Shown one piece after another: positions 5,869-9,750 of a stretch of 9,750 bases of DNA (its first letter is position 1; each line of letters starts with the position of its first letter). Below the pieces are notes generated by a model. It was not told the DNA's origin. It did not search any database and saw nothing but the letters and a program-made list of their open reading frames with translations. The DNA lies in contig JARHYV010000075.1 of the NCBI GenBank assembly GCA_029258495.1, positions 1-9,750 of the forward strand. The letters run 5' to 3'. The DNA is from Faecousia sp. Its GTDB lineage: Bacteria; Bacillota; Clostridia; Oscillospirales; Oscillospiraceae. The translations under genes were made by a program, and so were the position numbers.

Positions 5869-6948
5869 CGCATATCTCAGCGCTGCGATCTGCTCCCGAC
5901 AGGCATCGTGTCCAAAACTGATCCGGATCGTCCCTGTATCCAGTGTGTCTGCACTTGCGTGAGCAAGAGGTGCACAGTGCAGTCCCGCCCGGACTGCGAT
6001 CTCCTCCTCGGCAAGCCTCTGAGCTGCCGTTTCGCAATCCATGCCGCAGCGAAAGGACACCGTTCCCAGTTGGTTTCTTCCGGAATAGACCTCCATTCCC
6101 AGATCATTCAGCATCTGTGCCGTTTCCTGCGCCATACTCTGTTCTATCTGACCGATGTGATCCGGTGTTTCCCTCTGCACCCAGCGCAGCCCCGCAGCAA
6201 GCCCTGCGATCCCCGGAACATTCACGGTGCCTGCCTCAGCCCGATCCGGCAGAAAATCCGGCATCTCTTGACGGATCGATTCGCTCCCGGTGCCTCCCAT
6301 AATCAGCGGATATGGCAGTCTTCTGCACAGCAGCAGTCCCGTACCCATCGGCCCAAGAAGTCCCTTGTGTCCGGGCATAGCAATAAAATCTGCTCCCAAT
6401 TTCTGAAAATCTATCCTCAATGCGCCTGCCGATTGGGCTGCATCGATGACAAATGGCACACCAAACCGTCTGCATGCGTCTGCCATCTCCTCAATGGGCA
6501 GGATGTATCCGAAGACATTGGACACATGGGTAAAGACCGCCAGACGCGCTCCCTGCCGGAGTGCAGCGTAAAAGGCGCGCAGCGTATCTTCCGGATCAAA
6601 CAGCTTTCTCCCGGCAACCACCACTCTGGCCCCCAAGCCGTGCAGCGTTCTTGTCACCGCATTATGCTCAAATCCCGAGATCACCACCTTCATCCCCGGA
6701 CGAACCAAGGTGCGCAGTGCCATATTCAGCCCCTGTGTGCAATTCATGGTAAAAACCACCTGTTCCGGCTTACACCGGAACAGGGCTGCTGCCGTTTCTC
6801 GGCAGTCGTACAGGACTTCCGCGCCGGCTCTGGCAGCCTCATGGCTGCCTCTTCCGGGATTTGCGCATTGGCGCATCGCCTCGGACACAGCCGCACACAC
6901 AGACTCCGGCTTTGGAAACGATGTTGCCCCGTTGTCAAGATAGATCAT
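5836..6948 (-). CDS. Cysteine desulfurase family protein (PLP aminotransferase class V, EF2568-like)
   Basis: This PLP enzyme is predicted to remove sulfur (or selenium) from cysteine (or selenocysteine) as an enzyme-bound persulfide. It has 370 residues. The start motif YLDNGATSFPKP is at 3-14. The PLP-site residues are His95 (FEHNA), Asp169 and Gln172 (DAAQSAG), and the Schiff-base Lys195 in MPGHKG. The candidate catalytic Cys325 lies in RAGLHCAPLAH, followed by GTIRISFG (339-346). The HCAPLAH context and length suggest the am_tr_V_EF2568 family (TIGR01977, from memory), not housekeeping IscS/NifS or SufS. The start overlaps the DUF3343 gene by 14 bases, so the two form a coupled pair. No IscU, SufU or SelD is visible nearby. 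The exact sulfur or selenium acceptor is unknown. Confidence 0.88.
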   Translation of the reverse strand: MIYLDNGATSFPKPESVCAAVSEAMRQCANPGRGSHEAARAGAEVLYDCRETAAALFRCKPEQVVFTMNCTQGLNMALRTLVRPGMKVVISGFEHNAVTRTLHGLGARVVVAGRKLFDPEDTLRAFYAALRQGARLAVFTHVSNVFGYILPIEEMADACRRFGVPFVIDAAQSAGALRIDFQKLGADFIAMPGHKGLLGPMGTGLLLCRRLPYPLIMGGTGSESIRQEMPDFLPDRAEAGTVNVPGIAGLAAGLRWVQRETPDHIGQIEQSMAQETAQMLNDLGMEVYSGRNQLGTVSFRCGMDCETAAQRLAEEEIAVRAGLHCAPLAHASADTLDTGTIRISFGHDACREQIAALRYAVQTRLPPVNG

Positions 6949-7198
6949 ATCGCAGCTCCTCTACCACTCCATCAGGATAGAGCAAATAACTTTTCCGAAA
7001 AGGAATTTCTTCTTTTCTCAAAATCTGCAAGCCCTCATTCAATTCTCCCAATTTCGCCTCGACTCCATATCCGCAGCCACGCTCTTCCATCCATCGGGGT
7101 GCTCGGCGCATATGGCATCTGATCCCTGCTGCCGTAAAGACGCGTTCACACCGCTGGGCATAGGTGATGGAACGAAAAGTGATAAAAAAAGATTTCAT
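6935..7198 (-). CDS. DUF3343 putative Se/S carrier-like protein
   Basis: This is an 87-residue protein of the DUF3343 type (PF11823, described as a putative Se/S carrier-like family). The N-terminal FFITFRSITYAQRCERV resembles the usual strand-turn-helix opening, in which an early S/T-x-x-A-x-x-x-E helix follows. The central ERGCGYGVEAK (39-49) places Cys42 where the family's conserved Cys-Gly lies. The rest is a compact alpha/beta fold with no membrane segment. GGGAGGT lies 8 bases before the ATG. It overlaps the cysteine desulfurase downstream by 14 bases. Direct passage of persulfide sulfur or selenide from Cys325 of that enzyme to Cys42 is an attractive inference but is not shown by sequence. 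A terminator lies between this gene and ispF. Confidence 0.8.
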   Translation of the reverse strand: MKSFFITFRSITYAQRCERVFTAAGIRCHMRRAPRWMEERGCGYGVEAKLGELNEGLQILRKEEIPFRKSYLLYPDGVVEELRYDLS

Positions 7199-7255
7199 AT
7201 GTCAAAACCTCCCGAGCCAAGCTATGCCCGCAGACACAAAAAGGTTCTGAACATG

Positions 7256-7285
7256 CAAAAACCGCTCTGCATCACACAGAGCGGT
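7256..7285 (-). terminator. Intrinsic terminator of the murD-ispD-ispF unit
   Basis: A perfect 9-base stem ACCGCTCTG / CAGAGCGGT (arms 7277-7285 and 7261-7269) encloses a 7-base loop. On the minus strand it is followed by a five-T run. It begins 8 bases after the ispF stop codon. This is the clearest terminator in the window and separates the isoprenoid genes from the DUF3343 pair. Confidence 0.88.
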
Positions 7286-7293
7286 CAATTTCT

Positions 7294-7764
7294 TTATTCC
7301 TCCAGAAGGCATACCGCATGGCAGCTCAGTCCTTCCATGCGTCCGGTAAAGCCCAGATGCTCTTCCGTTGTAGCCTTCACATTCACCCGGGACGGTGCAA
7401 GCTCCACTGCCTTTGCAATATTGGCGGCCATTGCCGGAATGTGGTCTTTCAGCTTGGGTTTCTGGGCGATCATAGTCACATCGATATTGCTGATGCGATA
7501 TCCTGCCTCACGCACAAGCTTTGCCACCACACTCAGCAGCACCATGGAGTCTGCTCCCTTGTATTTGGGGTCTGTATCCGGAAAATGCACACCGATATCT
7601 CCCAATCCGGCTGCTCCCAGCAGCGCATCGGACACCGCATGCAGCAGCACATCTGCATCGCTGTGTCCATCCAGTCCCAAGGGATGATCGATCTTCACGC
7701 CTCCCAGGATCAGATCTCTGCCTTCCACCAGTCTGTGTACATCATAGCCATGACCAATTCTCAT
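7294..7764 (-). CDS. ispF: 2-C-methyl-D-erythritol 2,4-cyclodiphosphate synthase
   Basis: IspF cyclises CDP-methylerythritol 2-phosphate to MEcPP with loss of CMP, the fifth step of the MEP isoprenoid pathway. The 156-residue product has the usual length. Metal ligands are visible as Asp8 and His10 in GYDVHR and His42 in the DGHSDADVLLHA block (32-43). GDIGVHFPDTDPKY holds the substrate loop, and TTEEHLGFTGR (132-142) is the conserved C-terminal motif. The start overlaps ispD by 4 bases (ATGA), indicating coupled translation with the enzyme two steps earlier. A strong terminator follows immediately. Confidence 0.97.
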   Translation of the reverse strand: MRIGHGYDVHRLVEGRDLILGGVKIDHPLGLDGHSDADVLLHAVSDALLGAAGLGDIGVHFPDTDPKYKGADSMVLLSVVAKLVREAGYRISNIDVTMIAQKPKLKDHIPAMAANIAKAVELAPSRVNVKATTEEHLGFTGRMEGLSCHAVCLLEE

Positions 7765-8483
7765 TTTTTCTCCTCCATCAGCATTTCCGCTACCTTCAGA
7801 TCAAAGGGGGTCGTGACCTTCAGGTTGCGTTCGTCCCCGTCAACCGTTTTTACTTTCATCCCCAACAGCTCCACGGCAGAGCAATCGTCTGTGACCTCTG
7901 CTCCGGTTTCCTGAGCTTGTTTCAGCGCGGCACGGAGCAGATCGAAATCAAAAACCTGCGGTGTCTGCACCGCTCTGAGGGTGCTGCGATCCGGTGTAGC
8001 ATCCACAACACCTGCCGGTGCCACCTTGATGGTGTCCTTTACCGGGATCACAGGAACTGCAGCGGCATAGCTGTTGGCCGCCCGAACCACCCTGTCGATC
8101 AGCTGCCAAGTGACCAGGGGGCGCGCCCCATCCTGTATGGCTGCCAGTTCGACCTTTTCGGACATGGTGTTCAACCCAAGACTGACCGACTCCTGACGGC
8201 TGCTGCCGCCTGCCACCACCGCCCTCACCTTTTCAAAGCCTCTGCACAGCTGTGCAATGGGTCGGATCAGATCCGGACGGGTCACGATCACGATCTCCTT
8301 GATGGCATCGCATTGCTGAAATGCGCGGACGGTGTGTACGATCATGGGCTCACCCTTCAGCGGTGCCATGACCTTGTCAATACCGCCCATCCGGGATGCG
8401 CTGCCCGCTGCCACGATCACTGCGCCGCAATACCGAAGGGACAGTGCTTTCCGGGCTAGTTTCGTATACTTGGAAATATCCAT
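7761..8483 (-). CDS. ispD: 2-C-methyl-D-erythritol 4-phosphate cytidylyltransferase
   Basis: IspD couples MEP with CTP to form CDP-methylerythritol in the MEP pathway. The 240-residue product has the nucleotide-binding AAGSASRMGG (25-34) with Lys37, AGGSSRQESV (91-100), DGARPLV (118-124), QTPQVF (173-178), TDDCS (198-202) and NLKVTTPFDL (220-229). About 18 residues precede the first core strand. This lead is real if the ATG at 8483 is used, and GGAG lies 9 bases upstream to support it. The residue before DGARP is Gln117, where many IspD proteins have His. The gene begins 3 bases after the murD stop and overlaps ispF, so the three look like one operon. Isoprenoid carrier lipid synthesis gives a functional link to murD. 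Confidence 0.96.
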   Translation of the reverse strand: MDISKYTKLARKALSLRYCGAVIVAAGSASRMGGIDKVMAPLKGEPMIVHTVRAFQQCDAIKEIVIVTRPDLIRPIAQLCRGFEKVRAVVAGGSSRQESVSLGLNTMSEKVELAAIQDGARPLVTWQLIDRVVRAANSYAAAVPVIPVKDTIKVAPAGVVDATPDRSTLRAVQTPQVFDFDLLRAALKQAQETGAEVTDDCSAVELLGMKVKTVDGDERNLKVTTPFDLKVAEMLMEEKK

Positions 8484-8486
8484 ATT

Positions 8487-9750
8487 TTACAGCTCCATTA
8501 CCAGTTGTTTGAAGAAGTTGCCCCGAACCTCAAAATTCTTGAAACGATCAAAAGATGCGCTTGCCGGAGAAAGCAGAACCACATCCCCGGGCTCTGCCGC
8601 CGCTGCCGCCTGACGGACAGTCTGAGCAAAATCCTCTTCCATGAAGATCTCAGGCATTCCTGCCTGATACTCAGGGCAGTTCACCACGGCATCGCGGATC
8701 TTCTGTGCCGTAGCACCGGTTAGGAAGAGTTTTTTTACATGTGCGCAGATCTCCGGCCCAAGAACATCGTACGGAATGTGCTTGTCATATCCGCCTGCAA
8801 TCAGGATCACAGGCTCTGCAAAGCTCCTCAATCCGGAGATCGTCCGACTGGGAGAGGAGGCAATGGAGTCGTTATAAAAGCGCACGCCGTCCTTCCTGCG
8901 CACCAATTCAATGCGATGCGGCACGCCCCCAAAGGTCTTTGCCACATGGCGGATGGTATCCTTTCCCACAAGCCCATCGGTGACTGCGATGGCAGCCATG
9001 AAGTTTTCCACATTATGGACACCGGGCAGCAGGATCTCGTCTGCCTCCATGACCATTTCCTTCTTCCCGTTGTGGAGCTTGTAGATTAGACCATCCATGC
9101 AGACAACGCCGTCATTGACCCATTGTTTCCGGGAGAAATACCGGGTTGCTCCGTTGCCTTTCATTTCCGCGGTGATCTCATTGTCGGCATTGACGATCAG
9201 CAGACCGTCTGTTCCCTGAAACCGGAATACGTTCTTCTTGGCATCGATGTATTCCTGCATATCCTTGTGGACATCCAGATGGTTCGGAGCCAGATTGGTC
9301 ACGACACATCTTTGGGCGCTGCGCTCCATATCCATCAGCTGAAAGGAGCTCAGCTCCACCACCGCATAATCCTCCGGAGTCATCATTGGGATACTGGAAA
9401 GCAGCGGTGTGCCGATGTTGCCCCCCAGCCACACCTTCTTTCCTTCAGTCTTCAGCAGCTCCGAAACCAGGGTGGTGGTGGTAGTCTTTCCGTCTGAACC
9501 TGTCACCGCAATGGTATTGCAGGGACATAATTCAAAAAAGACTTCCATTTCCGATGTGATTTTTGCGCCGCTTTTCCGGAGGCCCTCCAGGGCAGGATTT
9601 GCAGGGTGCATCCCCGGAGTGCGAAACACCAGATCCGCCTGTAATTCGCGCAGGTAATCCGCTCCCACATGGAGCTCTGCCCCCTGTTTTTCCAGATCCA
9701 AGACCTCTTCATCCAGATTTTCCCGTTCCGTTCGGTCGCAGCCGATCACA
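8487..9750 (-). CDS. murD: UDP-N-acetylmuramoylalanine--D-glutamate ligase (5' end cut by window edge)
   Basis: MurD adds D-glutamate to UDP-MurNAc-L-Ala in cytoplasmic peptidoglycan synthesis, using ATP. About 420 residues are visible. The reading frame is open to the edge, and the first visible codon (GTG at 9749) is most likely an internal valine of the N-terminal Rossmann strand, so about 20-35 residues are missing. Numbered from that codon, the ATP loop TGSDGKTTT is at 83-91, NLAPNHLDVH at 152-161, the lysine expected to be carbamoylated is at about 171 (DAKKNVF), and GGVPHRIE, SSPSRT and GGYDKHIPYD follow in the later domains. The C-terminal LSPASASFDRFKNFEVRG is a hallmark of MurD. The stop lies 3 bases before ispD, so co-transcription is very likely. 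Confidence 0.96.
   Translation of the reverse strand, partial: VIGCDRTERENLDEEVLDLEKQGAELHVGADYLRELQADLVFRTPGMHPANPALEGLRKSGAKITSEMEVFFELCPCNTIAVTGSDGKTTTTTLVSELLKTEGKKVWLGGNIGTPLLSSIPMMTPEDYAVVELSSFQLMDMERSAQRCVVTNLAPNHLDVHKDMQEYIDAKKNVFRFQGTDGLLIVNADNEITAEMKGNGATRYFSRKQWVNDGVVCMDGLIYKLHNGKKEMVMEADEILLPGVHNVENFMAAIAVTDGLVGKDTIRHVAKTFGGVPHRIELVRRKDGVRFYNDSIASSPSRTISGLRSFAEPVILIAGGYDKHIPYDVLGPEICAHVKKLFLTGATAQKIRDAVVNCPEYQAGMPEIFMEEDFAQTVRQAAAAAEPGDVVLLSPASASFDRFKNFEVRGNFFKQLVMEL

Noticed and set aside
5863..7122. A 419-codon open frame on the plus strand
   Set aside because: It is antisense to the cysteine desulfurase and DUF3343 genes. Its composition is Cys/His/Pro/Arg-rich with no domain pattern, and the opposite strand has intact PLP motifs.
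7242..7251. Short GTTC/GAAC palindrome near the DUF3343 leader
   Set aside because: Four-base arms are too short to support an operator.
7199..7255. Search for a promoter before the DUF3343 gene
   Set aside because: TTGCAT and CATAGC-like hexamers occur but are badly spaced or weak. Only the ribosome binding site GGGAGGT is convincing. Expression may rely on a weak promoter or on terminator read-through.
7521..8459. A 312-codon open frame on the plus strand
   Set aside because: It is antisense to ispF and ispD, both fully convincing. It has no recognisable domain.

Overview
The window holds thirteen genes, all on the minus strand. They are housekeeping genes typical of Firmicutes. Reading right to left, in the direction of transcription, the order is murD (cut by the window edge), ispD, ispF, a DUF3343 small protein, a class-V cysteine desulfurase, cdaA, cdaR (ybbR), an RseC/MucC-like membrane cysteine protein, yicC, remA, gmk, rpoZ and priA (cut by the window edge). 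The yicC-remA-gmk-rpoZ-priA order, the cdaA-cdaR pair, strong AGGAGG-type ribosome binding sites and the Clostridia-type PriA helicase motif point to a moderately GC-rich clostridium. An Oscillospiraceae/Ruminococcaceae-like gut bacterium is the best guess. That placement is an inference from gene order and motif flavour, not from a search.

There appear to be three transcription units. Unit 1 (9750 to about 7256) is murD-ispD-ispF. Its genes are tightly packed, and it ends in a strong intrinsic hairpin with a T-run just after ispF. It joins peptidoglycan precursor synthesis to the MEP isoprenoid pathway, which supplies the undecaprenyl carrier lipid. Unit 2 (7198 to 5836) is the DUF3343 protein with an overlapping cysteine desulfurase, a likely sulfur or selenium handling pair. 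I see no convincing promoter of its own, and only a weak, large-loop terminator candidate at its end. Unit 3 starts at a near-consensus sigma-A promoter (TTGCTA, 17 bp, TATAAT at 5788-5816). It runs through cdaA-cdaR-rseC-like-yicC-remA-gmk-rpoZ-priA with gaps of about 23 bases or less, or with overlaps.

Unit 3 is the most interesting part. It places c-di-AMP synthesis and its membrane regulator, a predicted membrane redox or Fe-S protein, an RNase-clamp-family protein, the RemA DNA-binding regulator, GMP kinase, the RNA polymerase omega subunit and the replication-restart helicase in one apparent operon. The usual partner glmM is absent after cdaR, and coaBC is absent between rpoZ and priA.

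The window is almost fully coding. The only spacers of note are 7199-7293 (terminator plus ribosome binding site) and 5736-5835 (promoter and leader). I see no tRNA, rRNA, CRISPR array, insertion sequence, phage gene or riboswitch. Nothing here is clearly a new defence or mobile system. The findings below are oddities of gene order, motif variation and start-site choice.
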